Assembly (NCBI RefSeq): GCF_004114535.1
Contig: NZ_LBJC01000012.1
Coordinates: forward strand, 1-61,366
DNA: 61,366 bases
DNA from: Bradyrhizobium nanningense
Lineage (GTDB): Bacteria > Pseudomonadota > Alphaproteobacteria > Rhizobiales > Xanthobacteraceae
Direction of reading: 5' to 3'
In this document: piece after piece, positions 23,654 through 33,189 of the stretch
Layout: each line of letters starts with the position of its first letter
Position numbering within the stretch: position 1 is the stretch's first letter
The notes under the pieces: generated by a model
Seen by the model: only the letters and a program-made list of their open reading frames with translations
Databases searched by the model: none
Told to the model about the DNA's origin: nothing
Program-made: the position numbers and the translations under genes

Positions 23654-26497
23654 TCAGCCGCGCAATTGCGCTATCAGCTCGCGGGCCATGCGCATATCGG
23701 AGATATCGGATCCTTCGGCGAAGGATCCGGTGGCATCCTTCAGAACCGCCAGGGCGTCCGCGCGCTGGCCTGCGCCGATCAAGAGCCGCGCGAGACTAGT
23801 TGCACAGCGCAGCTGCCAGAAGCGGGCGCCCTGCCGGACGGCAATGTCGATCGCCTCGCGAAAGCGCGCCTCGGCGTCCCCCGAATGCAGCGCGCTTCTG
23901 AGCATCAATTCTCCCTTGATGCGGATCAGCTCCGGCAGATACCAGAGCTCCTGCCGGTCGTTGCAGCGGGCGAGGGCGTCCTCGATCACGTCGAGGCCAC
24001 GGTCCACCTGGCCGGCCTCCAGGAAGCACGCGGCGAGCTCGCCGAGCAGCGGGAGAAAGCGCGGCAGGAAGCGCGCGTCGCCGGCGCGATTGAGCTCTTC
24101 GCGCAGCAACGGCAGGCCCGTCGCGACGTCGCCGCGCCTGGCCATGACTGCGGCGTTGAAGGCCCGTGCCCAGAGGCCCCACAGCCGGATCGCATGGCGT
24201 TCGGTGTGCTCGAGCAGCTCGGTGCCGTGGCGCTCGGCGGCATCGAAATCGCCGGACCAGAATGCGATCGGGCAGGCGGCCTGTCCCAGCACGCTGCAGA
24301 ATGTCAGCGCATGGCCGTTGGCACGGCCTTCCTCGATGTTGTTGGCGGCGAGCGCCTGGGCCTGATCGGCGAAGCCCTGCAGCCACTGGATCCGGGCCCG
24401 GAAATATTGCGTCGATATCCTGAGATCGAGCGGGAAGATTTTGGGCTTCTCGACCAACACATGCAGCGAGGCGTTCACCCGGTCGATCCGCTGGCGCGCC
24501 TCGTTCTGGTCCCCCAGATAATGCAGCGCGACGGCCATCAACCGGTCGCCCAGCATGAGATCGGTCTGATCCGATGAATTCGCCGCGGCGTTGGCAAAAC
24601 GGTCGGCGAGCGCGCGGGCCTTGCCGAATTGCCCGTTGTTGAACTGGTCGATGCACAAGCCCCAGAGCGCGCGCAGCCGGAAATCCTTGTCGTCGAGGCT
24701 CTCGGCGAGCTCGAGCGTCGTCTCGAGGATCGGGCGCGCCTCGCGCGCGCGGCCCTCGCCATACATCAGCGACCAGCCGAGTGCCGAGAGCAACTGCATG
24801 CGGATGCGGTCGTCGTCGCGGTCGTCTCCGAGTGCCGCCAGCGCCGCTTTACAGCGCTCGCGGCATTCGGCGAACAGCGAAAGACGCACCCACAGCGTCA
24901 CCGCAGTCGCCGTCAGCGCGATGCCGAGCCTCGCATCGCCGTCGGGCGTGAAGGCCCAGTCCAGCGCTGCGCGCACATTGTCCAGCTCGCCACCATAGGT
25001 GCTCAGCCATTCGGGAAGCGGCGTCGAATTGTCGGCCCCCGCGCGCTCGAAGAAGTCGCGAAAATGCTCGGCATGGCGCCGCGCGAACTGCCCGACTTCA
25101 CCGAGCTCACGCAGCTTGCCGAGTGCGTAGGTGCGCGTGGTGTCGAGCAGGCGATAGCGCAGCGTCCGCGAACCGGATGGCGAGATCAGCGATTTGGCGA
25201 CCAGGCTGTCGATCGCCGCCAGCGTCTCCGAGGTGCCAAGACCGTCGCCGGACGCGACCGCGGCGGCGGCCTCGGGCGCGAACGGCCCGGCGAACACCGA
25301 CAATCGTCGCAAGGTGGCGCTTTCCGCCGGAGGCAGCAGGTCGTAGCTCCAGTCGAGGGCGGCGGCGAGCGTCTGGTGCCGCGGAACGGCCGTGCGCCGC
25401 CCGCGCCATTGCAGCGAAAAGCGGCTGTCGAGCAGGGAGGCCGTGCCGGCGATGCCATAGGCATTGACACGGCCCGCCGCGAGCTCGATCGCCAGCGCAA
25501 TGCCGTCGAGGCGCCGGCAGATGTTGGCGACGAGTGGTGCCTCTTCGGCGCTGAGCTGGAACGGTCCGGAGCTCTGCGCGATGCGCTCGACGAAGAGCTG
25601 GGCGGCGGGATAGGCGAGGACCTCGGCGACGTCGAGGTCCTCGCGCTCGGGCGGACAATCCAGCGGAAACAGCCGGAAAATCCGTTCGCCTTCGCTGCGG
25701 AACGACTCGCGGCTGGTTGCGAGAACACGAAGCTGCGGTGCCTCGCGAACGAGGCGCTCCACGATCGGAGCCAGCGTGTCCAGCACATGCTCGCAACTGT
25801 CGAAGATCAGCAGGGCCGGTCCGGTCTTCAGAAATGTCAGGAACGCCGGGGTCGGATCCTCCGAGCTGACGGTCAGTCCGAGGACGGAGGCGATGGTGGT
25901 CGTGACATGGCCGGCGTCGCGTAGCGGACCGAAATCGACGAAGAAGACGCGGCCGCCGAAATCCGCCGAGCGGCGATGCCCGACCGTGACGGCGACGGCG
26001 GTCTTGCCGATGCCGCCCGGGCCGACCACGGTCATGAAGCGATGGAGCGTCAGGCCGTGCGAGATCTTCTCGACGATCTCCTCGCGTCCGATCATCTTCG
26101 CGAGCAGAGCGGGCAAAGAGCGGGGAGGGGCGATTTCGACGGAGGCTGGCGCGACCTGCGGCGCCGCTTGAGCGAACGGGGCGACGAAGCAATAGCCACG
26201 GCCCGGCACGTTGAGGACATAGCGGGCCGACTTGCCGGTATCGCCGAGCACCTTGCGCAACGCTGCGACATGAAAGCGCAGGCTGCCCTCGTCGACATTC
26301 ACGTCGGCCCAGATGCGCTTGACCAGCTCTCGCTTGTCGACGACTTCCCCGGCGCGCCCGGCAAGCAGGATGAGAATATCGAGCGCGCGGCCGCCGACAT
26401 GAAGCGGCTCCCCCTCCTTCTCCAGGAGCCGGGACTTTGGAAACAGCCGAAATGGCCCGAATGAAATGACCGAGTCTTGAGTGTTGTGAGCTGGCAC
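23654..26497 (-). CDS. Winged-helix / NB-ARC ATPase / TPR regulator
   Basis: A 947-residue multidomain regulator. An OmpR-type winged helix occupies about residues 10-110 (ISFGPFRLFPKSRLLEKEGE; LRFHVAALRKVLGD; VPGRGYCFV). An NB-ARC/STAND NTPase follows, with Walker A GPGGIGKT at about 158-165, a LLIFDSCEHVLD Walker B and GLP-like GIALAIELAAGR motif. The C-terminal 450 residues are helical TPR-like repeats. The architecture matches large signal-transducing STAND activators of the type 'DNA-binding domain-NTPase-TPR', which switch on upon ligand binding to the repeats. No sensor ligand is known for this one. It is separated from msrA by only 16 bases (convergent). Confidence 0.88.
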   Translation of the reverse strand: MPAHNTQDSVISFGPFRLFPKSRLLEKEGEPLHVGGRALDILILLAGRAGEVVDKRELVKRIWADVNVDEGSLRFHVAALRKVLGDTGKSARYVLNVPGRGYCFVAPFAQAAPQVAPASVEIAPPRSLPALLAKMIGREEIVEKISHGLTLHRFMTVVGPGGIGKTAVAVTVGHRRSADFGGRVFFVDFGPLRDAGHVTTTIASVLGLTVSSEDPTPAFLTFLKTGPALLIFDSCEHVLDTLAPIVERLVREAPQLRVLATSRESFRSEGERIFRLFPLDCPPEREDLDVAEVLAYPAAQLFVERIAQSSGPFQLSAEEAPLVANICRRLDGIALAIELAAGRVNAYGIAGTASLLDSRFSLQWRGRRTAVPRHQTLAAALDWSYDLLPPAESATLRRLSVFAGPFAPEAAAAVASGDGLGTSETLAAIDSLVAKSLISPSGSRTLRYRLLDTTRTYALGKLRELGEVGQFARRHAEHFRDFFERAGADNSTPLPEWLSTYGGELDNVRAALDWAFTPDGDARLGIALTATAVTLWVRLSLFAECRERCKAALAALGDDRDDDRIRMQLLSALGWSLMYGEGRAREARPILETTLELAESLDDKDFRLRALWGLCIDQFNNGQFGKARALADRFANAAANSSDQTDLMLGDRLMAVALHYLGDQNEARQRIDRVNASLHVLVEKPKIFPLDLRISTQYFRARIQWLQGFADQAQALAANNIEEGRANGHALTFCSVLGQAACPIAFWSGDFDAAERHGTELLEHTERHAIRLWGLWARAFNAAVMARRGDVATGLPLLREELNRAGDARFLPRFLPLLGELAACFLEAGQVDRGLDVIEDALARCNDRQELWYLPELIRIKGELMLRSALHSGDAEARFREAIDIAVRQGARFWQLRCATSLARLLIGAGQRADALAVLKDATGSFAEGSDISDMRMARELIAQLRG

Positions 26498-26654
26498 GTG
26501 CCATTGCCCCCGCGACGGGAGTCAAAAGGTATTTTATTCTGGTCTAGCAGAACGAGGCGTCCGGTAAACTGGCCGAAAGCCGCATGGCTGACAGACCTGC
26601 CTGGATGGCTTGGGCCGGCTGCGGCCAAAGAAATACCCCTTGAGACGGAAAGGG

Positions 26655-27809
26655 TTAGGTCGCCATGGTCTGAGGCGCCTTCCTTGTGACGATGCGCGCC
26701 GACAGCGTGACGAGGCCCATCAGCGCAGCGAGCAGCCAGAACGCCATCGGCAATCCGGCAAGACGTGCGACAAAGCCGACGCCGGCAGGGCCAATCAGGA
26801 TTCCTGCATAGCCTGCGGTCGTGATCGCCGCGACCGCGAGGCCCGTCGGCATCATTGTTTGCCGGGCCGCCCGGCGGAAAAGCACCGGCACGAGGTTGGA
26901 CGCGCCGAGCCCGATCAGCAGGAATCCGGCGATGGCGACTGCCGCAACCGGCGCCGTGAGCAGGACCGCAAAACCCGCGATCGCAATTAGGCTGCCCCAC
27001 AGCAATGTCGCGCGGTCCCCGATGCGCGCAACGACGGCGTCGCCGCCGAGCCGGCCCGCGGTCATCGCGATCGAGAACACGATGTAGCCGGCTCCGCCCT
27101 GCGCCTCGGTGACGAGACCCGCGCCGATCACGAGCAGCGCGCCCCAATCGAGCATCGCGCCCTCGACCAGGAAGGTGATGGCGCCGAGCAGGGCGAGCAG
27201 CAGCACCGATCCGTGCGGCAGCACGAACAGCGGACCGTCCTGCGCCTGCACGTTGCGGAGCAGGCGCGGCCAGGTCACGAGCATCGCGATCAGCATCAGG
27301 GCAGAGCAGATCAGCGTGCAGGCGAGCGTGCCGAATTGCAGCGAGAGCAGCGCCGTCATCAGCGCGGATCCGGCAAAGCCCCCGATGCTGAACAGCGCGT
27401 GGAAGCCGGACATCAGCGGGCGTCTCGCGGCGCGCTCCACCTCCACGGCATGGATGTTCATGGCGACGTCGATCGAGCCAAGCGCCGCGCCGAATGCGAA
27501 CAGCGCCAGCGCCAGCGTTGCGGGCGAGCTTGCGATCGCGAGCAGGGGCAGGACCAGCGCCAGACCGAACCCGCCCGCTAGGATGATCGGCCTGCTGCCG
27601 TAGCGCGCGCTCACGATTCCCGTCAGCAGCATCGCGACGACGGAGCCGATACCGAGGCTGAGCAGGAGCAGTCCGAGCACGCCGTCATCGACGCCGAGCC
27701 GCGCCTTCGCGAACGGCACCAGCGGCGCCCAGCACGCGATGCCGAAGCCCGCGACGAGGAAGGCAAGCCGGGTCGCAAGGCGGGTCGAGGGCCGGTCGGC
27801 AGAAGACAT
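26655..27809 (-). CDS. Major facilitator superfamily transporter (YbjJ-like)
   Basis: A 384-residue inner-membrane protein with twelve hydrophobic segments. Typical MFS marks are the loop after TM2 (SARYGSRPIILAGG) and an FGAALGSIDVAMNIHAVEVE segment; that segment and 'MSGFHALFSIGGFAGSALM' resemble the YbjJ group of putative sugar or drug exporters. The substrate is unknown. GGAG lies before the ATG at 27807-27809. It lies between the STAND regulator and the two-component system but in a separate transcription unit by spacing. Confidence 0.88.
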   Translation of the reverse strand: MSSADRPSTRLATRLAFLVAGFGIACWAPLVPFAKARLGVDDGVLGLLLLSLGIGSVVAMLLTGIVSARYGSRPIILAGGFGLALVLPLLAIASSPATLALALFAFGAALGSIDVAMNIHAVEVERAARRPLMSGFHALFSIGGFAGSALMTALLSLQFGTLACTLICSALMLIAMLVTWPRLLRNVQAQDGPLFVLPHGSVLLLALLGAITFLVEGAMLDWGALLVIGAGLVTEAQGGAGYIVFSIAMTAGRLGGDAVVARIGDRATLLWGSLIAIAGFAVLLTAPVAAVAIAGFLLIGLGASNLVPVLFRRAARQTMMPTGLAVAAITTAGYAGILIGPAGVGFVARLAGLPMAFWLLAALMGLVTLSARIVTRKAPQTMAT

Positions 27810-27866
27810 TGAATCTCCGGGGGAAGCAGGGCAGGACGGCCGACAAGCCCGACAAATGCCGCAGCT

Positions 27867-29198
27867 TTATGTCCGAGGCGATTCTGCATTGTCGCGGGCA
27901 GCCCGCGCAAGCCGCAAGCGGACGCGCAGGCCCTTTGGCGCATTGTCGAGCAGCTCGAGCGTTCCGTCATGCGCGATCACGATCGCCTGCGCGATCGAGA
28001 GGCCGAGACCAAATCCGGCCATCTCGTCCATGGTGCGGGCTTCCTCGCCACGCACAAAGGGCTCCAGCATCGCCGCCTTGCTTTCGTCGGGAATGCCGGG
28101 CCCGTCGTCGGAGACGTCGATGACGAGCCGGTCCTCGACCGTCAGCAGCGCGACGTCGATTTGGGTTCCGAAGCGCGTTGCGTTCTCGACGAGGTTGGTG
28201 ACCGCGCGGGTGATTTCGTCGGGCCGCAGGATGAAGGCGGCCCTGTCGGGGCCGGAATAGGTCACGGCAAATCCTGAATCCGAAAACTGCTCGCAAACCA
28301 TTTGCAGCAGCGCCGCGACGTCCACCAGCGTCGGCTTGACCGGGCTTTCGCTGCGCAGGAACGACAGCACCGATTCCAGCATCGACTGCATCTGGTCGAG
28401 GTCGCGCACGGTCTGCGTGCGTTGTGCCGGATCCTCGATATATTCCGAACGCAGCCGCAGACGCGTGATCGGCGTGCGCAGATCATGGCTGATGGCCGCC
28501 AGCATGCGGGTTCTGTCGTTCATCAGCGTGGTGATGCGATCGCGCATCCGGTTGAGCGCTCTCGCCGCGGACCTGATCTCCTCCGGTCCGTTCTCGGGCA
28601 GCGGCGCGGAGGACCGGCTCAGGCTGAAGTCCTCCGCCGCGCGCGCGAAGGCCGACAAGGGCGAGGAGAGCGCGCGGCCGGCCCAGACGCCGAGCAGCGT
28701 CAGGCTCGCCACGAGGAACAGCAGCGTCGAGGTCCAGAGGCCGCTGACGAAGGCCGGCATCTTGGGCGATCCGATCCTGGCTTCGAGCACCTCGTCGCCC
28801 GGAAGGTAGAACCAGACGCGCTCGTCGCCCGCGCCGCTGCCGCGAACGAGCTCGGCCCTGACCCCGAGCGCGGAAGGGATGGTCAGGGATGTTCGCATCG
28901 ACTGCGGCGTGGGGGAGGCCGAGCCGCCTCCTCGCAATTGGAGCTTGAGCGCTGGAAAGGTTCGGCTGACGCTGTCGAGGACCAGCGCGCGCTCGGCTTT
29001 CGGCGTGTTGGCGACGATCCGCACGATCAGTTCGAGCTGCTCCAGCGGCGTGTCCGCCAGCAGCTTTGGGTGGTTGAGGAGAAAATACCCGGCAATCAGG
29101 ACATGGATCAGGATCAGCGATCCCAGGATCAAGGCGGCGATCTGGCCGCTGATCCGCCTGAAGCTGAACAGCGCGACGATATCGGCGGCGCGGCTCAT
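27867..29198 (-). CDS. Sensor histidine kinase
   Basis: A 443-residue inner-membrane kinase. Two membrane segments (about 18-36 and 153-175) flank a ~115-residue periplasmic sensor domain. They are followed by HAMP, a HisKA domain with phospho-acceptor H238 in AISHDLRTPITRLRL, and HATPase_c with N box TNLVENATRFG and G1 box DVSDDGPGIP. It overlaps the response regulator stop by four bases, being the last gene of the efflux operon. The partner regulator and the MacAB pump suggest it senses an envelope stress or toxic compound; the ligand is unknown. Confidence 0.9.
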   Translation of the reverse strand: MSRAADIVALFSFRRISGQIAALILGSLILIHVLIAGYFLLNHPKLLADTPLEQLELIVRIVANTPKAERALVLDSVSRTFPALKLQLRGGGSASPTPQSMRTSLTIPSALGVRAELVRGSGAGDERVWFYLPGDEVLEARIGSPKMPAFVSGLWTSTLLFLVASLTLLGVWAGRALSSPLSAFARAAEDFSLSRSSAPLPENGPEEIRSAARALNRMRDRITTLMNDRTRMLAAISHDLRTPITRLRLRSEYIEDPAQRTQTVRDLDQMQSMLESVLSFLRSESPVKPTLVDVAALLQMVCEQFSDSGFAVTYSGPDRAAFILRPDEITRAVTNLVENATRFGTQIDVALLTVEDRLVIDVSDDGPGIPDESKAAMLEPFVRGEEARTMDEMAGFGLGLSIAQAIVIAHDGTLELLDNAPKGLRVRLRLARAARDNAESPRT

Positions 29199-29908
29199 GC
29201 TTCCTCCACCACCGGCGTGAAGACGTAACCGCCGATGCGGACGGTCTTGATCACGGAAGTGCCTTCCGTCCGGTCGAGCTTGCGGCGCAGCCGGCTGACC
29301 AGCACGTCGATGCTGCGGCCAAAGCCTCCGCCGGGACGACCGCGCGTCATGCTCAGCAGGTTGTCGCGGGCGAGAACGCGTCCTGCCCGCTCGCAGAAGG
29401 CCTGCAGCAGATCGAACTCGGCACTGGTCAGCGGCACCTGCGCGCCCTGCGGGTCGCGCAACTCGCGCAAGCGGAGGTCGATGGTCCAGCCCTGGAATTT
29501 GAGACGCGCAGGGGCGGAGCCGGCGGCGAGGCCGCTCGATCGCCGGCGCAGCACCGCATTGATCCTGGCGAGAAGCTCGCGCGGGTTGAACGGCTTTGCC
29601 AGATAGTCGTCGGCGCCCATCTCGAGACCGAGGATCCGGTCGAGATCCTCGCCCTTCGCGGTGAGGATGATGACTGGTGTCGTGGCGTCCATCCGCAGGC
29701 GGCGGCAGAGGCTGAGGCCGTCCTCCCCCGGCAGCATCAGGTCGAGGACGATCAGGTCGACCCGTTCGCGGGAGAGATGGCGGTCCATCTCCTTGCCGTT
29801 CGCGACCGCGTCGACCGAGAAGTTGTGATCGTGCAGATAACGCGAGATGAGTTCGCGGGTCGGCTTGTCGTCCTCGACGATCAGGACATTCGGGCTGCCG
29901 TTGGTCAT
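29195..29908 (-). CDS. OmpR-family response regulator
   Basis: A 237-residue regulator: receiver domain (VLIVEDDKPTRELI, phospho-acceptor in LIVLDLMLPGEDGL, and a conserved Lys in YLAKPFNPREL), then an OmpR winged helix ending VKTVRIGGYVF. The usual N-terminus begins at ATG 29908 (MTNGSPNVLIVEDD), chosen here; an upstream ATG at 29983 with CCTAGGA would add 25 residues and cannot be excluded. It precedes the kinase and follows macB in one operon. Confidence 0.9.
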   Translation of the reverse strand: MTNGSPNVLIVEDDKPTRELISRYLHDHNFSVDAVANGKEMDRHLSRERVDLIVLDLMLPGEDGLSLCRRLRMDATTPVIILTAKGEDLDRILGLEMGADDYLAKPFNPRELLARINAVLRRRSSGLAAGSAPARLKFQGWTIDLRLRELRDPQGAQVPLTSAEFDLLQAFCERAGRVLARDNLLSMTRGRPGGGFGRSIDVLVSRLRRKLDRTEGTSVIKTVRIGGYVFTPVVEEA

Positions 29909-29996
29909 GATTGAAATCGCATCGGGGGCGCCGATCGTTGGTCGATTTGCGGACGAATTTCCCGTCCGAAGCACGATGGTCATGGCAATCCTAGGG

Positions 29997-31958
29997 TCAG
30001 TCGCGGCTCAGCGCCACCACGGGGTCGAGGAACGCGGCGCGGCGGGCGGGGAAGAAGCCGAAGGCGACCCCGATCCCGGTCGAGGTCACGAACGCAGCCC
30101 CGATCGAGAACGTCGAATAGCTGACCTCGAACCCCGGCACGGCCAGGTTGATGGCGAAGCCGAGCAGCACCGCGACAAGAATGCCGGCGATGCCGCCGAT
30201 GGACGAAATCAGGGTCGCCTCCACCAGGAACTGCTGGAGGATGTCGCTGCGTCTGGCACCAACCGCCATGCGCACGCCGATCTCGCTGATCCGTTCCGAC
30301 ACGGAGACCAGCATGATGTTCATGACGCCAATACCGCCGACGACCAGCGAGATCACCGCGATCGCCGCCACCAGGAATGCCAGCGTCTGCGTCGTGCTGG
30401 TGATGGTGCGGCGGATGTCGTCGGTGTTGAGGATAACGAAATCCCTGGTGTTGTGCCGCTGCGTCAGCAACGTCGTCACCGCGTCCTGCGCCAGATTGGT
30501 CGAGACATCGTCGCTGATCCGCAGCAGGATACTGCGCAGCGAACGATCGCCCGTGAACTGGGCCTGCACGGTGGTGTAAGGCAGGTAGACCGACAGGTTC
30601 TGGTTCGAGCCGAAGCCGCCCTGCTGCTGGGCGATCACGCCGACGATGCGGCACGGCACCTTGCCGAGCCAGATCACGCGCCCGATCCCGGAGGTCTGGT
30701 CGTCGGCGAAGAACGTCTTGCGGGTATTGTCGTCGATGACGGCCTGCCGCTCGATGTTGCGGATCGTGTCGGTGTCGAACAGGCGGCCCTTCGCGAGCTT
30801 GGCACCCTTGACCTGGAAATAGCTCTGACCGACGCCGTTCACCAGCACGTTGGACTCGTTGCCGCGATATCGCACCGTCGTGCTGGTCGAAACCGTCGGG
30901 GTGACCCCTGCAATGAAGGCCTGCCGGTCGAGCGCGCGGGCGTCGTCCAGCACCAGCGTCTTGATCTTGCTCGCCCGCGCGTCGCCGAAATCCTTGCCTG
31001 GAAACACCTCGATCGTGTTGGTGCCGAGGCTCGAAATGTCGGACAGCACCTTGCGCTGGGACGCGTTGCCGAGCGCCACCACGGACGACACCGCAGCGAT
31101 GCCGATGATGATGCCGAGCATGGTGAGGAAGGCGCGCAGCCGGTGCGCGGCCATCGCCACCAGCGCCATCCGCGAGGCCTCGCGCAGGTGCCGCAAGGCG
31201 CCGGACCAGCCGGGGACGTCGTCCCACGGCTTCCGGGATACGGCGACAGGCGGCTCCGGAGCGTCCGTCGTCCCGGTGCGGCGATCGGAGACGATGTTAC
31301 CGTCCCGCAGCTCGATGATGCGCTCGGCCCGTGCGGCGACGTCGGCATCGTGGGTGACGATGATGATCGTCCGCCCCTCGCGGTGCAACTCCTTCAGGAT
31401 CTTCAGGACCTCCTCGCCGCTGCGCCGGTCGAGCGCGCCGGTGGGCTCGTCCGCGAGGATGACCTCGGCGCCGTTGATCAGCGCACGTGCGATCGAGACA
31501 CGTTGCTGCTGGCCGCCCGAAAGCTGGTTCGGGCGATGGCCGCGCCGCTCGTTGACGCCGAGTCTTGCGAGCAACTGCTCGGCGCGCGCGCGGCGATCGC
31601 GGGCCTTCATCCCGGCATAGATCGCGGGGATCTCGACATTCTCGCCGGCCGAGAGGTCGCCGAGCAGATGATAGCGCTGGAAGATGAAACCGAAATGCTC
31701 GCGGCGCAGCGCTGCCAGCGCATCAGCATCGAGCTCGGAGACGTTCTGGCTGGCGACGCGATAGGCGCCGGATGTCGGGCGGTCGAGACACCCGAGGACA
31801 TTGAGCAGCGTCGATTTGCCCGATCCGGACGAGCCGATGATCGCCACCATCTCGCCGGGCTGGATGCTCAGCGAGACATCGTCGAGCGCGATCACGCTGA
31901 CGTCGCCGGCCGCGAACTCCCGCCGAACGTTTTCGAGTGCGATGATCGGATCGACCAT
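29997..31958 (-). CDS. macB: MacB-type ABC exporter (ATPase plus permease)
   Basis: A 653-residue inner-membrane protein with an N-terminal ABC ATPase (Walker A GSSGSGKST near residue 40, signature LSGGQQQR, Walker B VILADEPTGALD) fused to a four-helix permease. The permease has a large periplasmic MacB_PCD domain and a conserved 'VGVRMAVGARRSDILQQF' coupling loop. It works with MacA and an outer-membrane factor as a tripartite exporter of macrolides, haem precursors or peptides. The start at ATG 31958 is chosen because GGAGG precedes it; the frame extends eight codons upstream. It starts almost at the macA stop. Confidence 0.93.
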   Translation of the reverse strand: MVDPIIALENVRREFAAGDVSVIALDDVSLSIQPGEMVAIIGSSGSGKSTLLNVLGCLDRPTSGAYRVASQNVSELDADALAALRREHFGFIFQRYHLLGDLSAGENVEIPAIYAGMKARDRRARAEQLLARLGVNERRGHRPNQLSGGQQQRVSIARALINGAEVILADEPTGALDRRSGEEVLKILKELHREGRTIIIVTHDADVAARAERIIELRDGNIVSDRRTGTTDAPEPPVAVSRKPWDDVPGWSGALRHLREASRMALVAMAAHRLRAFLTMLGIIIGIAAVSSVVALGNASQRKVLSDISSLGTNTIEVFPGKDFGDARASKIKTLVLDDARALDRQAFIAGVTPTVSTSTTVRYRGNESNVLVNGVGQSYFQVKGAKLAKGRLFDTDTIRNIERQAVIDDNTRKTFFADDQTSGIGRVIWLGKVPCRIVGVIAQQQGGFGSNQNLSVYLPYTTVQAQFTGDRSLRSILLRISDDVSTNLAQDAVTTLLTQRHNTRDFVILNTDDIRRTITSTTQTLAFLVAAIAVISLVVGGIGVMNIMLVSVSERISEIGVRMAVGARRSDILQQFLVEATLISSIGGIAGILVAVLLGFAINLAVPGFEVSYSTFSIGAAFVTSTGIGVAFGFFPARRAAFLDPVVALSRD

Positions 31959-31959
31959 G

Positions 31960-33189
31960 TCAGGGACCTCCGGGCGGCCCACCTGGCATGCCGCGCGATG
32001 CGGTCTGCTCGTTGGCCTCTACAGTGACGACCCGCTCGCCCTCGTCAAGGCCGGACCTGATCTCGACTGTAGTGCGGTCATTGAGCCCGGTCTTGACCTC
32101 GCGCTCGCGCACGTCACCCGACGCGTCGAGGATGCGGACGGTGCTGCGGCCATCCGATTTGCGCAGGACGGCGAGGGCGGGAACCACCTTCACGCGTTTC
32201 GCTTCGCCAGTGACGATGTGAACCTCGGCGGTCATGTAGGTTCGTAGCGAAAGCTGCTTGTTCGGGACGTTGAAGACGCCGATGTAATAGATCGCCGTGC
32301 TGGTCGAGCTCGACGAACTCGTGCTCGACGTCGAGCTGGTGGTGGTCGAGGAGAAGCTGGCGTCGCTCTTGATCGACTCGGGTGCCGGCTCGATCTGTTC
32401 CAGCCGGGCTTCATAGCGATGGTCCTGGTCGCCGAGGATGGTGAAGTAGAGCGATTGCCCCGGCTTGACCTTGACGATGTCGGCCTCGGAGATCTCCGCC
32501 CGTACCGTCATGGTCTCGAGTTGGCCGAGCACGACGATGGTCGGCGCGGACTGGACCGCGTTGACCGTCTGCCCTTCCTGCACCACGGTGGCAAGCACCG
32601 TGCCGTCGATCGGCGCGGTAATGCGGGTATAATCGAGGTTCACGCGCGCGGTCTCGACGCTGGCTTCCGCCCCCGCGATCAAGGCTTCGAGGGCGGCGAT
32701 CTGGGCGCGGGTCTGCCGCACGGTCGCATCCGCGCTGTCGAAATCGCTGCGCGAGGTGGCGCGTTGCGCCAATGTCGCCTGCTGGCGCGCGAGGTTCGCC
32801 TCGGCCAGAACCAGGGTGGCCTCCTTCTCGACTTTCTGCGCACGGTAGTTCTTCAGCGACGCCTCGGAGTTGCGCAGATCGTTCTGCTTGGTGACGGGGT
32901 CGATCTGGGCGATGACGTCGCCGGCCTTGACCGCATCGCCGACGCGGACGTTGAGGGCGGTGATCCGGCCCGACACCTGTGCGCCGACCGCGGTCAGTCG
33001 GGCCGGTTTCAGCGTGCCGCTTGCGAGCACCTCCTCGCGCAGATCGCTGACGGCGACCGGCGCCGTGATGTAGGACTGCGCCTTGCTCGACGTTCCCGGA
33101 AAGCGCGTGGCCGCGACCACGCCGGTGGCCACGACGGCAATAATCGCCGCGGCGATCTTCAGGCGTTTGGCGGTGATGATCTCGGTCAC
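31960..33189 (-). CDS. macA: MacA-type membrane-fusion protein
   Basis: A 409-residue periplasmic adaptor anchored by an N-terminal helix (KIAAAIIAVVATGVVAATRFPG). The lipoyl/hairpin region runs from SGRITALNVRVGDAVKAGDVI to ITAPIDGTVLATVVQEGQTV, flanking a long coiled-coil hairpin. In the beta-barrel domain a Ser/Thr-only tract of about 20 residues is inserted (encoded near 32290-32360). Start codon is GTG at 33187-33189, overlapping the stop of the outer-membrane factor gene (GTGA). It forms the tripartite pump with MacB. Confidence 0.92.
   Translation of the reverse strand: MTEIITAKRLKIAAAIIAVVATGVVAATRFPGTSSKAQSYITAPVAVSDLREEVLASGTLKPARLTAVGAQVSGRITALNVRVGDAVKAGDVIAQIDPVTKQNDLRNSEASLKNYRAQKVEKEATLVLAEANLARQQATLAQRATSRSDFDSADATVRQTRAQIAALEALIAGAEASVETARVNLDYTRITAPIDGTVLATVVQEGQTVNAVQSAPTIVVLGQLETMTVRAEISEADIVKVKPGQSLYFTILGDQDHRYEARLEQIEPAPESIKSDASFSSTTTSSTSSTSSSSSTSTAIYYIGVFNVPNKQLSLRTYMTAEVHIVTGEAKRVKVVPALAVLRKSDGRSTVRILDASGDVREREVKTGLNDRTTVEIRSGLDEGERVVTVEANEQTASRGMPGGPPGGP

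Noticed and set aside
29847..32027. 726-codon plus-strand frame opposite macB
   Set aside because: Antisense to macB, whose ABC motifs are intact; composition rich in Asp/His/Arg as typical of shadow frames.
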